NCBI GenBank assembly: GCA_017306715.1
Contig: JAFKHV010000012.1
Span: 28,568 to 92,567, forward strand
Source of the DNA: Legionella sp.
GTDB lineage: Bacteria; Pseudomonadota; Gammaproteobacteria; Legionellales; Legionellaceae
DNA length: 64,000 nt
Direction of reading: 5' to 3'
Within the stretch, counting starts at the first letter, position 1. Every line of letters starts with the position of its first letter. Positions 36,715 to 45,138 of the stretch are shown here, piece by piece. The position numbers were made by a program, and so were the translations under genes. The notes under the pieces were generated by a model that was not told the origin of the DNA, searched no databases, and was given only the letters and a program-made list of their open reading frames with translations.

Positions 36715-38127
36715 TTACTTCGCACTTTTCAAGTTTTGATAATACTCTAATGCCATTTTTCTCGCTTCAGCGTGATTCACTAAAGGGTGAGGATAATCTT
36801 TACCTAGTTTAACCGGTAATTCAGCTTCTGGTGCTTCCCATGGCTTATGGAGCCATTTATTGGGGACTTTTGCAAGCTCTGGAACCCAACGGCGTACATA
36901 CTCTCCTTGCGGGTCAAACTTTTCCCCTTGTAGCACGGGATTAAAGATTCGAAAATAAGGTGCTGCATCAGCCCCACTGCCAGCGACCCATTGCCAACTG
37001 GCATTATTGTTTGCTAAATCCGCGTCCAGTAACGTGCCATTAAACCATCGAGCGCCTTCTCGCCAATCAATAAATAAATCTTTGATGAGAAAAGAAGCGG
37101 TGATCATACGTATGCGATTATGCATATAACCGGTATGCCACAATTCCCTCATCCCCGCATCTACTATCGGAAATCCAGTTAACCCTTTTTGCCACTTTTT
37201 TAAATGGTGATCTTCGGGATGCCAGGGGAAATTATCAAATTCCGGGCGTAAATTTTTTTCGGGGAGCTGCGGGAAGTGATAGAGTAAATAATAAGAAAAT
37301 TCGCGCCAACCAATTTCGGACATAAAATTATCTGCAGATTTTAAATCGCAATTCTTATCCATCTTGGCTTCCGCGATGGCTTGCCAAATTTGCCAGGGAC
37401 TGATTTCACCAAAATGAAGATGCGGCGAAAGGTTAGACGTGGCATTGAGTGCGGGAAGATTGCGGCGCTCTTTATAGTCATGTAAATGATGGTCGATAAA
37501 ATAGTGCAGTTTTTCTAATGCACCCGCCTCTCCCGGGCTCCAGTACTGAGAAAAGCCTTTAGCCCAATCCGGTTTTGTTGGTAGTAGTTGCCAATCACTA
37601 AGATTATCCGATTCTACCGCGGGTGTTTTACTATGAGCCTCTGGGTACGCAATCGCGGGTAAAGTCGTTTGTTTCAAACATTGCTTCCAGTAGGCGGTAA
37701 ATACTTTGAAAAAATTTCCTTCTTTATTTTTAACCGTCCAAGGTTCATTTAATAAGGAACTATTAAAACTATGCACCTCAAAATTTTGTTCTAGTAATAA
37801 TTTTTTTAATTCCGTATCCGAACTTATTTGTTTGGGTTCATAGCAGCGATTCCAATAAACGGAGTTAATTTTATGGGTTTTTATTAAGTCGTGTATAATT
37901 TTGTTCGGTTCGCCCTGGCGTAAAATAAGGGATAATCCCAGTTCAGATAAAGATTTGGTGAGCGCCTCTAAACTGTGATGAAGCCACCACTGCTGAGCTG
38001 CACCAACTCGGGAAGCATCCAGGATATACAATGGAATAATATACTGATGATTGGCGCAAGCTGCACTGAGTGCAGGGTTATCAACACAGCGTAAATCTTG
38101 GCGAAACCATACCAGGGCTACAGACAT
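36715..38127 (-). CDS. phrB: Deoxyribodipyrimidine photolyase
   Basis: A 470-residue protein of the class I photolyase family. An N-terminal alpha/beta antenna domain (ALVWFRQDLR... ) is followed by a helical FAD domain with LHFGEISPWQIW, the WREFSYYLLYHFP region, GMRELWHTGYMHNR and DADLANNNASWQWVAGSGADA. It repairs UV-induced pyrimidine dimers using blue light. The length is as in E. coli PhrB. It is monocistronic and convergent with the pirin gene. Confidence 0.93.
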   Translation of the reverse strand: MSVALVWFRQDLRCVDNPALSAACANHQYIIPLYILDASRVGAAQQWWLHHSLEALTKSLSELGLSLILRQGEPNKIIHDLIKTHKINSVYWNRCYEPKQISSDTELKKLLLEQNFEVHSFNSSLLNEPWTVKNKEGNFFKVFTAYWKQCLKQTTLPAIAYPEAHSKTPAVESDNLSDWQLLPTKPDWAKGFSQYWSPGEAGALEKLHYFIDHHLHDYKERRNLPALNATSNLSPHLHFGEISPWQIWQAIAEAKMDKNCDLKSADNFMSEIGWREFSYYLLYHFPQLPEKNLRPEFDNFPWHPEDHHLKKWQKGLTGFPIVDAGMRELWHTGYMHNRIRMITASFLIKDLFIDWREGARWFNGTLLDADLANNNASWQWVAGSGADAAPYFRIFNPVLQGEKFDPQGEYVRRWVPELAKVPNKWLHKPWEAPEAELPVKLGKDYPHPLVNHAEARKMALEYYQNLKSAK

Positions 38128-38172
38128 TTTGTTCTCCTTCTCATCAGATTCTTAATGAAACAAACCTATATT

Positions 38173-39048
38173 CTAGATCTTGCTTCTTTGGTGTAACTGT
38201 TGTGTTAGAGATAATAAAGATTTTGCTTTATCACCAAAAATAACTAATGCATCATAAGCCAACTGGAATTCATCATTCACTAATTGTGCTAGATCCTCTC
38301 GAGAGTAAAGAGTGGCGAAGGTGGTTTTCTGATTCGCAAGGTCAGATGACTGCTTTTTGCCGAGAACCTCAGCTGCATAATGATCCAGAAAATCATCCTG
38401 CATCTGAAAGACCAAACCCAGGTGAGCTGCAAAAGAACGCAGGCTTTGTTGCACTGCGGCTGTCGTATCTGGGGCCGCTGCTAATACCATATCGAAACAG
38501 GCTGATATGAGTTGTCCGGTTTTTAATTGATGAATTTGTCTCAACTGTTCTTCATCAACTGAAGTATGAGATAAAATAGATAAGTCGAGACTCTGGCCGC
38601 TAATCATTCCTTGGACGCCACTGGCAGCTAGCAATTTACGACATACCGTCACTACCACCGTTGCGGGTAGAAAGTTTATAAGTTGCGTTAACAGATGCTC
38701 AAGGGCCAAGGCTTGCAGGCCATCACCGGCTAAAATTGCAGTAGCCTCATCGAACGCTTTATGGCAGCTGGGTTTGCCACGACGAAAATCGTCATTGTCC
38801 ATTGCCGGAAGATCATCATGAATCAACGAATAGCAGTGTGTTAATTCTATGGCGGTTGCTAAAATATCTAAGACTTCAAGTGGTAAATTAAGGAGTTCAC
38901 CACCAAGATAGACCAACAGTGGCCGAATTCTTTTTCCTCCCGAGCGTAGCGAATAACGCATTGCATCACGAATAAGGGGGGCGGGAATGGCGGTATCGCT
39001 TAAAATTTTTTCTAAATTGTGTTCTAAACGATCAACGTAATTATTCAT
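38173..39048 (-). CDS. ispA: Farnesyl diphosphate synthase (polyprenyl synthase)
   Basis: A 291-residue prenyl transferase with the first aspartate-rich motif [10 protein letters not shown], the GKRIRP substrate motif near the N-terminus and the second motif DDFLD. It condenses isopentenyl and dimethylallyl diphosphates to farnesyl diphosphate, the precursor of undecaprenyl phosphate, quinone tails and haem O. The start at 39048 gives MNNYVDRLE and overlaps xseB by 8 bases; an ATG at 39063 would add five residues. The xseB-ispA order is typical of gammaproteobacteria, often with dxs next, but dxs is not here. Confidence 0.92.
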   Translation of the reverse strand: MNNYVDRLEHNLEKILSDTAIPAPLIRDAMRYSLRSGGKRIRPLLVYLGGELLNLPLEVLDILATAIELTHCYSLIHDDLPAMDNDDFRRGKPSCHKAFDEATAILAGDGLQALALEHLLTQLINFLPATVVVTVCRKLLAASGVQGMISGQSLDLSILSHTSVDEEQLRQIHQLKTGQLISACFDMVLAAAPDTTAAVQQSLRSFAAHLGLVFQMQDDFLDHYAAEVLGKKQSSDLANQKTTFATLYSREDLAQLVNDEFQLAYDALVIFGDKAKSLLSLTQQLHQRSKI

Positions 39049-39277
39049 TACAGCTTTCTTCATCAGAATAGATTTCCATCAGTGATTGAGCCGTAGTGAG
39101 CATTTCAATTTTTTGCTCTGCTTTTTGTAAAAGTGTCTGACATTGTCTGGCAAGACCTATTCCTTTTTCAAACTGTTGTAAAGAGTCCTCAAGGCTGAGC
39201 TCCCCCTTTTCTAATTGCCGAACAATTTCTTCTAATTCACCGATGGATTTTTCAAAATGTATGTCGTTACTCATCAT
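39041..39277 (-). CDS. xseB: Exodeoxyribonuclease VII small subunit
   Basis: A 78-residue helical protein with the XseB pattern [26 protein letters not shown]. It pairs with XseA to degrade single-stranded DNA. It overlaps ispA by 8 bases and both are probably made from one transcript. An ATG one codon downstream is an alternative start. Confidence 0.92.
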   Translation of the reverse strand: MMSNDIHFEKSIGELEEIVRQLEKGELSLEDSLQQFEKGIGLARQCQTLLQKAEQKIEMLTTAQSLMEIYSDEESCNE

Positions 39278-39409
39278 CTATTCTTCGAGATTGCGATGAG
39301 ACGATTATACTGGCTTGAGCGAATCATTCAATTAAAAAGTCCTGAGGATGGGTTGTCATTAAGTGGATATTCGCTATGATCCGGTGATAGTCCATTTGGC
39401 GAATCCTCG

Positions 39410-40762
39410 ATGAAAAATAAAACCCATTTTGTATGCAATCAATGTGGTGTGCTCCTTAAGCAATGGGCTGGGCAGTGCAGTCAGTGTGGGGCCTGGAATT
39501 CCATAAGTGAAGAGGGTATCCCTGTAAGTTCCCGTAGCTCAAAAAATTCCGGATGGGTAAATCAGCGCTCAGAAGTAACCGCATTAACTGATGTGGTGAT
39601 GGGGCAAGAGTTACGAATGGACTGTGGACTTTCGGAATTAAACCGAGTCCTTGGTGGTGGACTGGTTTATGGCTCGGTGGTGCTGATTGGTGGTGATCCC
39701 GGAATTGGTAAATCGACCCTGCTTTTACAAACGCTAGCCAGCTTATCTTTACGTGAGAAAGTTTTGTATGTCACCGGCGAGGAGTCATTACAGCAGGTAG
39801 CAATGCGAGGTCGTCGGTTAGGGATACCGCTCGAAGGTTTACGCTTATTGGCCGAAACTCAGGTTGAAGCAATGATTGCTCATGCGCAAAAAGAAAATCC
39901 GCGCATTATGGTCATCGACTCCATTCAAACCGTATTCACTGAAAGCATCAGCTCGGCACCTGGCGGGGTGAGTCAGGTGCGAGAATCCGCCGCACAATTG
40001 GTTCGTTTTGCAAAACAAACACAAACGGCAGTCTTCCTGGTCGGGCATGTGACTAAAGAAGGAGCGCTTGCAGGACCACGCGTTCTGGAACATATGGTCG
40101 ATAGCGTACTATACTTTGAAGGCCAAAGTGATAGTCGTTTTCGGGTGATTCGTGCAATAAAAAACCGTTTCGGCGCCGTCAATGAGTTAGGTGTTTTTGC
40201 AATGACGGATAAAGGATTAAAAGAAGTAGCCAATCCTTCTGCCATCTTCTTATCGCGGCAACCGGAGCCAACTCCAGGGAGTGCGGTGATGGTTACTTGG
40301 GAGGGCTCACGTCCGATGTTGGTTGAGGTTCAAGCACTGGTTGATGAAGCGCATGGCCAACAGGTGAAGCGGGTGACGGTCGGTTTAGAACATAATCGTT
40401 TGGCGATACTCTTGGCTGTTTTACATCGCCATGGTGGGATTGCAACCTACGATCAAGACATATTTATTAACGTCGTGGGTGGGGTAAAGGTTACCGAAAC
40501 GGGCTCGGACCTGGCGCTCTTGGCAGCGGTGGTCTCAAGCTTGCGCAACCGTATTTTCGATAGTGAAACGGTTATTTTCGGTGAGGTTGGCTTAGCTGGG
40601 GAAATTCGACCCGTACAAAGTGGCCAGGAGCGTTTGCGAGAGGCTGCAAAGCATGGATTTAAACGTGCTATTGTTCCTTTTGCGAATGCGCCTAAGCAAA
40701 CGATTGCCGATTTGCAGATAGAACCGGTTAAATATTTACGTGAAGTACTCGATAAAATGTAA
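39410..40762 (+). CDS. radA: DNA repair protein RadA
   Basis: A 450-residue RecA-like branch-migration ATPase. The N-terminal zinc finger uses Cys9, Cys12, Cys23 and Cys26. Walker A is GGDPGIGKST (about 93-102), the RadA-specific KNRFG motif is at about 242-246 and the C-terminal domain is Lon-like. RadA drives D-loop extension in recombinational repair and natural transformation, which fits the intact comEC in the same window. The gene is about 130 bases from xseB on the other strand and is followed closely by a flavin oxidase gene. Confidence 0.95.
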   Translation: MKNKTHFVCNQCGVLLKQWAGQCSQCGAWNSISEEGIPVSSRSSKNSGWVNQRSEVTALTDVVMGQELRMDCGLSELNRVLGGGLVYGSVVLIGGDPGIGKSTLLLQTLASLSLREKVLYVTGEESLQQVAMRGRRLGIPLEGLRLLAETQVEAMIAHAQKENPRIMVIDSIQTVFTESISSAPGGVSQVRESAAQLVRFAKQTQTAVFLVGHVTKEGALAGPRVLEHMVDSVLYFEGQSDSRFRVIRAIKNRFGAVNELGVFAMTDKGLKEVANPSAIFLSRQPEPTPGSAVMVTWEGSRPMLVEVQALVDEAHGQQVKRVTVGLEHNRLAILLAVLHRHGGIATYDQDIFINVVGGVKVTETGSDLALLAAVVSSLRNRIFDSETVIFGEVGLAGEIRPVQSGQERLREAAKHGFKRAIVPFANAPKQTIADLQIEPVKYLREVLDKM

Positions 40763-40795
40763 TTTCATAGTTTGAAAAGTGAACAGGGAGCGATG

Positions 40796-42724
40796 ATGGG
40801 ATTTAGCACAGAAGAAAAGGGAGCCTTTATTCAATTCCTTAAAGACAACCATATTAAATATGGTAATGGTTGGAAGAATTATTCTAAAAATGTCAATAAT
40901 CCTGTTGCTTTCGTTGTGGAAATAACTAAGGATAAGCAGTTAATAGCAATAATGAACTGGTTAAAAAAGACGAATGCAACCCATCAACCGGGGCAACAAA
41001 TAACGATAAGAGGGGCATCGGGGTGGCGTGACCGCACCAAGAATCCCTGTTATTGGAAAGATCAAGCCGAAAATCGTTACAATGAAAGCTTCTCTCTATC
41101 TGAAGTGGTTGGTGGCCGCGCCATTAAAGATGGTCCAGGAACCGATATTATCATTCGCTTCAGTAAAAAATATCAGCAAGTCAATTATTTAGGAACTGTG
41201 GAAAAAAGCGACCGTTTTTTATCGCGGTCTTTATTGTCAAATTCTACCAATCATCTTATCGAAGTTAGGGGGAACATGCGCATTGCCGAGCTTAGCGATA
41301 AAATGCGCGAATCGGGCGTATCCTTTCCTACGGTGAGTATGATTAGCTATGTCTCTTTACAGGGCTTAACCGCAACGGGTGGACATGGTACTGGGATAGG
41401 CGAGCCTGCATTAAGTGGTTTGATTGAAGAGGTAACAATCTGTGATATGAATGGTGAAATGCGGACCTTGACGCGGGAGCATAAGGATTTTGAAACGTTG
41501 ATGGGCGCTAATTTGGGGATGATGGGGATCATTACGCGCATGGTATTTCGTGGCGTGGATGCATTTAATCTCAAAGAAGAAGTGGAGCTCTTTACCGACA
41601 CTGAACACATGACCGCTGATATGTTGCAAACTTTATTGCAAAATAATCAATACTTTAGTGGTTTAGGTATTCCAACAACCTTAAAATCAGAGCAGGCTAA
41701 AAAAACACCGAAATGGCAAATCCGTTTATGGAATAAAACGAACGAGCTTCCTACGATCTCAAATAAGCCCTTGTATCATGCCGACTCACGTTCATTTTTA
41801 CAACAATTTAACGTGAATGTGGGGGATTGGGCCATGAATTTAATTGCAGGCTCGGAATTAAAAGACTTATTTCCTCATCTCATGCTTTTCGCAGCACAAC
41901 AGGAGTTTAATCAACGGGGAACAAAAACTATCGTAGGACATGAGAATTGTATCACTCATCACCAAGTTGGCTTTCCAGAAAAGATGCGTGACGTCGATGT
42001 TTTCATTACCGTCAAACATTCTAGAGTAGGTGAGGTACTGTGGGGTATACTTCATCAAATTGAGTCGATGAAGTTGGGTCAAACATATGCAATATATATT
42101 CGGTGTCTGCACGGAACTTCAGGCGGTTTGTCTACGACTCGAACAACGAACGAGTTCGAGTGTGTCATTGCACTAGATATCGTAGGTTTGATTAATGATC
42201 CAGATAGACCTGCCTTAGAGCAAGAGTTGATGGAGTATTTTAAAAAGCGAAAACTCGATGTGCGTATGCATTTAGGGAAAGAATTTACTCCCGGAATTAA
42301 TTGCTATAGTCAGTTTTTACGTCAAGAAGATATTGATGAGTTTCAAGCTGCCTTAACGCGATGGTATAATGCCGATCCTCAACAAACAGAGCAATTTGAT
42401 TTTCATCAATCGCCTTTTGTTACCCCCTTTCTCAATAAAATGCTTGCGCCTGCACCGGTGATGGAGCAAAAGAAAGTGCGCACTGTCAAAGAAGGACGCG
42501 AATTACTGGCGGTAGAACCCGAAGTGGGTGTTTCAACCTCTTCAACGCAGCCAGAACAAGCTCCTATTCATTATGATGATGCGACAAAACAAGATGTCCT
42601 GCAAAATCTAAAAGATTTGGTTAAACGTTATAATTCTGATGATGCAAATGCAAAAGTTTTATTAGCAAAAATACAAGAGCATCAACAAAGGCTGGAAATA
42701 CCCTCTCCGGCATTCACGCAGTAA
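40796..42724 (+). CDS. FAD-linked oxidoreductase (FAD_binding_4) with extended C-terminal tail
   Basis: A 642-residue protein. The N-terminal PCMH-type FAD domain (about 15-245) has RGASGWRD and the block VSLQGLTATGGHGTG, as in FAD-linked oxidases such as sugar-lactone oxidases. The central part is less conserved. The last 80 residues or so are a polar, partly helical tail (residues about 565-642) not found in ordinary members. The start at 40796 follows AGGGAG; a TTG at 40772 extends it. The gene lies just after radA and before an ankyrin protein. The substrate is unknown. A secreted role is possible because of the tail but is not shown. Confidence 0.7.
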   Translation: MGFSTEEKGAFIQFLKDNHIKYGNGWKNYSKNVNNPVAFVVEITKDKQLIAIMNWLKKTNATHQPGQQITIRGASGWRDRTKNPCYWKDQAENRYNESFSLSEVVGGRAIKDGPGTDIIIRFSKKYQQVNYLGTVEKSDRFLSRSLLSNSTNHLIEVRGNMRIAELSDKMRESGVSFPTVSMISYVSLQGLTATGGHGTGIGEPALSGLIEEVTICDMNGEMRTLTREHKDFETLMGANLGMMGIITRMVFRGVDAFNLKEEVELFTDTEHMTADMLQTLLQNNQYFSGLGIPTTLKSEQAKKTPKWQIRLWNKTNELPTISNKPLYHADSRSFLQQFNVNVGDWAMNLIAGSELKDLFPHLMLFAAQQEFNQRGTKTIVGHENCITHHQVGFPEKMRDVDVFITVKHSRVGEVLWGILHQIESMKLGQTYAIYIRCLHGTSGGLSTTRTTNEFECVIALDIVGLINDPDRPALEQELMEYFKKRKLDVRMHLGKEFTPGINCYSQFLRQEDIDEFQAALTRWYNADPQQTEQFDFHQSPFVTPFLNKMLAPAPVMEQKKVRTVKEGRELLAVEPEVGVSTSSTQPEQAPIHYDDATKQDVLQNLKDLVKRYNSDDANAKVLLAKIQEHQQRLEIPSPAFTQ

Positions 42725-42728
42725 TTTC

Positions 42729-42754
42729 TGCTGGACTATAAGTCCAGCATTTAT
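42729..42754 (+). terminator. Terminator after the FAD oxidoreductase gene
   Basis: A perfect 9-base stem (TGCTGGACT / AGTCCAGCA) with an ATA loop, followed by TTTATT, begins 5 bases after the stop codon. Confidence 0.75.
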
Positions 42755-42837
42755 TAATCGAAATCCAGACTTTGAATCCGTACTCTTTGCACTTTTTATG
42801 TTAAAATCGAACAATTTACTGCGATAATTACAAACGA

Positions 42838-44694
42838 ATGACATATAGAATAGAGGATATTCGCACGGGTGTTTTTTCCCACAGTTCTGGGCATGAAACC
42901 GACAGGAATGCTCGTGATAAAGAAAACAAACGAATTATTTATAAAAAGAACAAATACGGTAACCCCTTATTCTCCAGATTAGAAGTAGCGTTTAGTCAAT
43001 TAGCGCAGTTATTTCTCTCTCCGCTATTAACACCAGAACAGTATTTAGTGGTAGCGACAGATGATGGACAAGAGAAAATTACGGGTTTAGCAGTACAGCA
43101 TTTATGCTATGTTATTCGTGCCCGTGAAAAAATTCGCGATCCACAAGGTCCGCTAACCTTTTTTCAAATTGTTGACCCAAATTCAAAGTCGCCTTGTGAA
43201 TACCAAGCAGTTGCGATTGATGATGAAAATGAGGAAGACATCCCGATTTATTTTTTTGATCAATTACCGCAGGGATTTTTTACAAAATTACTTCGAGCGT
43301 CGAGTAGAAAAGAAGTGACCCTTGAAAGCAATTCGCTAGCTAGCGTCCTGGCTACCTCCTATACCACAGAGGAGGATGATTTACATAAGGGTAATTTTGG
43401 CTTTTATTTGGCTGAGGTTGGAGGAAAACCTCAGGTGGTTTTTTTCAAAATCGATCACGATTTGATGTTTGTTGACAACATTATGGGATTTGTCACCCGC
43501 CGCCCCTTTCATTTATTCCACGGGCCAAGTGCATTTGATATTAATGTTGAAGATATTTTACACTTTCCCGACTTAAAATATTCTGCGAATTCGTATTGGC
43601 CCACCAAATTTGGTTTTATTGCTAATCCTTGGGACAACAAGGAATATCATAATTTCACCGAAACAATGGCCTACAAACAGCTCAGTAAGAATAATGAGTT
43701 TCTTCATGCCTCATGGCGTGCCTTTTACAAGCACATGCTTATTTCTACAGCGTTAATAGAAGAGGCATTAGGAAAATCTTTGGACCGGAATAATGAGATT
43801 GATTCTGCCTACCTGAGTTTGGTTACCCATGCTGTTACCACCAGACTTGCGCAAATGCGCGCCGCTTTTTTTTCTATTCCGGCATTCCGTAATTTTGTCA
43901 CGAATATGGATGAGGCGGATAACTTAAGTTTATTGGCAGAGATTGATGCAAATAATATGCAGGAGGTGCAGCTACGGCAGACGCGGTATCGCGAATTTTT
44001 TGCCTCAGTTCAGGAGGATGATACGCCTCTACATGTTGCGATTCGCTTAAACGAATATCGTGATGATGAAACTTTGCGTATGTATGCTCGTTATGTGAAT
44101 TACAAAAATTTTGAGGGTAAAACCCCCTTAGATATTGCGCTTGAAACAAATAACCTGGACTGTGTCGTGCATTTATTGAAGCACGGTGCACAGATTACAC
44201 CTAATGCTGCCGCACGCAACATACAGCAGTTATGTCAAGGCTATACTCTGCATAATCCTTTTAAACAGGAAATCAGGGCTTCACAAAATTACGATACCTT
44301 TAAAAAAATGTTACAGGGAATCGGTCATGCACATCAATTCTCCTTAAAAAGAAAAAAAATGTTGGCAGCAGACTGTATTCGTCATTGGTTCGAACTCCGC
44401 TATGCACAAGCGGAGTCCGAACAGGAGCTGACGCAACTTTCTGAAGATTTATACCGCCTGAAAAGAGAAATCGCGGGCAATATGCAGGAATGTACTGAAG
44501 AGGCGCATGCACCTCTAAAATATCTGCGCCAACTTCGCTCACGCTTGTGGATTGTACGTCAAATTCGGGGTCTTTATGGCACCAGTAGCACTCAACGCGA
44601 AATCGAACAGTTTATCGATCGCATGAGTCGTGACTTGCAGGAAAAACGTGCTTTTGCAGGGGATGCAGAATTTATAAACCCATGTTGCTGTTAG
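42838..44694 (+). CDS. Ankyrin-repeat protein with kinase-like motif set (LegA5/AnkK-like, candidate Dot/Icm effector)
   Basis: A 618-residue protein with no signal peptide. Residues 30-60 (RIIYKKNKYGNP) could form a nucleotide-binding edge. Residues 180-188 (DDLHKGNFG) and 203-209 (FKIDHDL) resemble the catalytic HxxN loop and following metal-binding Asp of atypical lipid and protein kinases, with His183, Asn186 and Asp206. Two to three ankyrin repeats lie at about 395-460 (DTPLHVAI, GKTPLDIALE, DCVVHLLKHGAQ). The C-terminal third is helical and ends in three cysteines (PCCC). This layout recalls the Legionella ankyrin protein LegA5/AnkK and the OpiA-type PI3-kinase group, by memory only. 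Kinase activity is an inference. Confidence 0.6.
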   Translation: MTYRIEDIRTGVFSHSSGHETDRNARDKENKRIIYKKNKYGNPLFSRLEVAFSQLAQLFLSPLLTPEQYLVVATDDGQEKITGLAVQHLCYVIRAREKIRDPQGPLTFFQIVDPNSKSPCEYQAVAIDDENEEDIPIYFFDQLPQGFFTKLLRASSRKEVTLESNSLASVLATSYTTEEDDLHKGNFGFYLAEVGGKPQVVFFKIDHDLMFVDNIMGFVTRRPFHLFHGPSAFDINVEDILHFPDLKYSANSYWPTKFGFIANPWDNKEYHNFTETMAYKQLSKNNEFLHASWRAFYKHMLISTALIEEALGKSLDRNNEIDSAYLSLVTHAVTTRLAQMRAAFFSIPAFRNFVTNMDEADNLSLLAEIDANNMQEVQLRQTRYREFFASVQEDDTPLHVAIRLNEYRDDETLRMYARYVNYKNFEGKTPLDIALETNNLDCVVHLLKHGAQITPNAAARNIQQLCQGYTLHNPFKQEIRASQNYDTFKKMLQGIGHAHQFSLKRKKMLAADCIRHWFELRYAQAESEQELTQLSEDLYRLKREIAGNMQECTEEAHAPLKYLRQLRSRLWIVRQIRGLYGTSSTQREIEQFIDRMSRDLQEKRAFAGDAEFINPCCC

Positions 44695-44704
44695 ATTTTT
44701 ATCC

Positions 44705-45004
44705 CTAATGTGTTTGCATTTCACCGAGCCTAAAGGGGTAGTCGTGACGGCATCGTGCGTAAGCTGGGCCAATTTTTGTAGGATTGTTATAAAAAGCATA
44801 GTGGGTCGCATTGTAATTACAGCAAGGTATGGAACTGAGGAAGCATCCCCGCTTACCATTCCAAACATAACCTCTTGGAGTTATTTCCAGGGTGCGGCCA
44901 TCGTAACAGATGTATCGGGGTTGTGAGGCAGTATTTCCCACAATACACCCTTGAGCATAGACCCAATTACAGACAAAAAGCAGACTGCACCAAAATAGTT
45001 TCAT
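44705..45004 (-). CDS. Small Cys-rich secreted protein
   Basis: A 99-residue protein. Residues 1-19 are a signal peptide (MKLFWCSLLFVCNWVYAQG), with cleavage after the Ala-Gln. The mature part of about 80 residues has six cysteines, enough for three disulphides, and many aromatic residues. I recognise no family. The start at 45004 follows GGGAA; the open frame reaches 45013. It is transcribed opposite to, and lies between, the ankyrin-kinase-like gene and the large coiled-coil gene. Its reality rests mainly on the well-formed signal peptide and cysteine pattern. Confidence 0.5.
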   Translation of the reverse strand: MKLFWCSLLFVCNWVYAQGCIVGNTASQPRYICYDGRTLEITPRGYVWNGKRGCFLSSIPCCNYNATHYAFYNNPTKIGPAYARCRHDYPFRLGEMQTH

Positions 45005-45138
45005 GTTTCCCAACTTAATCTTGCTATACTCAGTATTAATATAATTAGCACGAACATTGCTTAATGCAAACAGTTAATTAAGGTTTTGTTAATATTTTAA
45101 GAGTAAAATAGAAAAATGATTTTTCCGGGAGCATGTGC

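Noticed and set aside
44555..44868. Overlapping minus-strand frame at the end of the ankyrin-kinase gene
   Set aside because: It covers both the end of the ankyrin gene and the secreted-protein gene in a different register and has no signal peptide or motif.
45015..45093. Five TTAAT elements before the large coiled-coil gene, like PmrA half-sites
   Set aside because: The distances between them (21, 25, 13 and 15 bases) do not fit the tandem spacing of a PmrA box, and the region is simply AT-rich.
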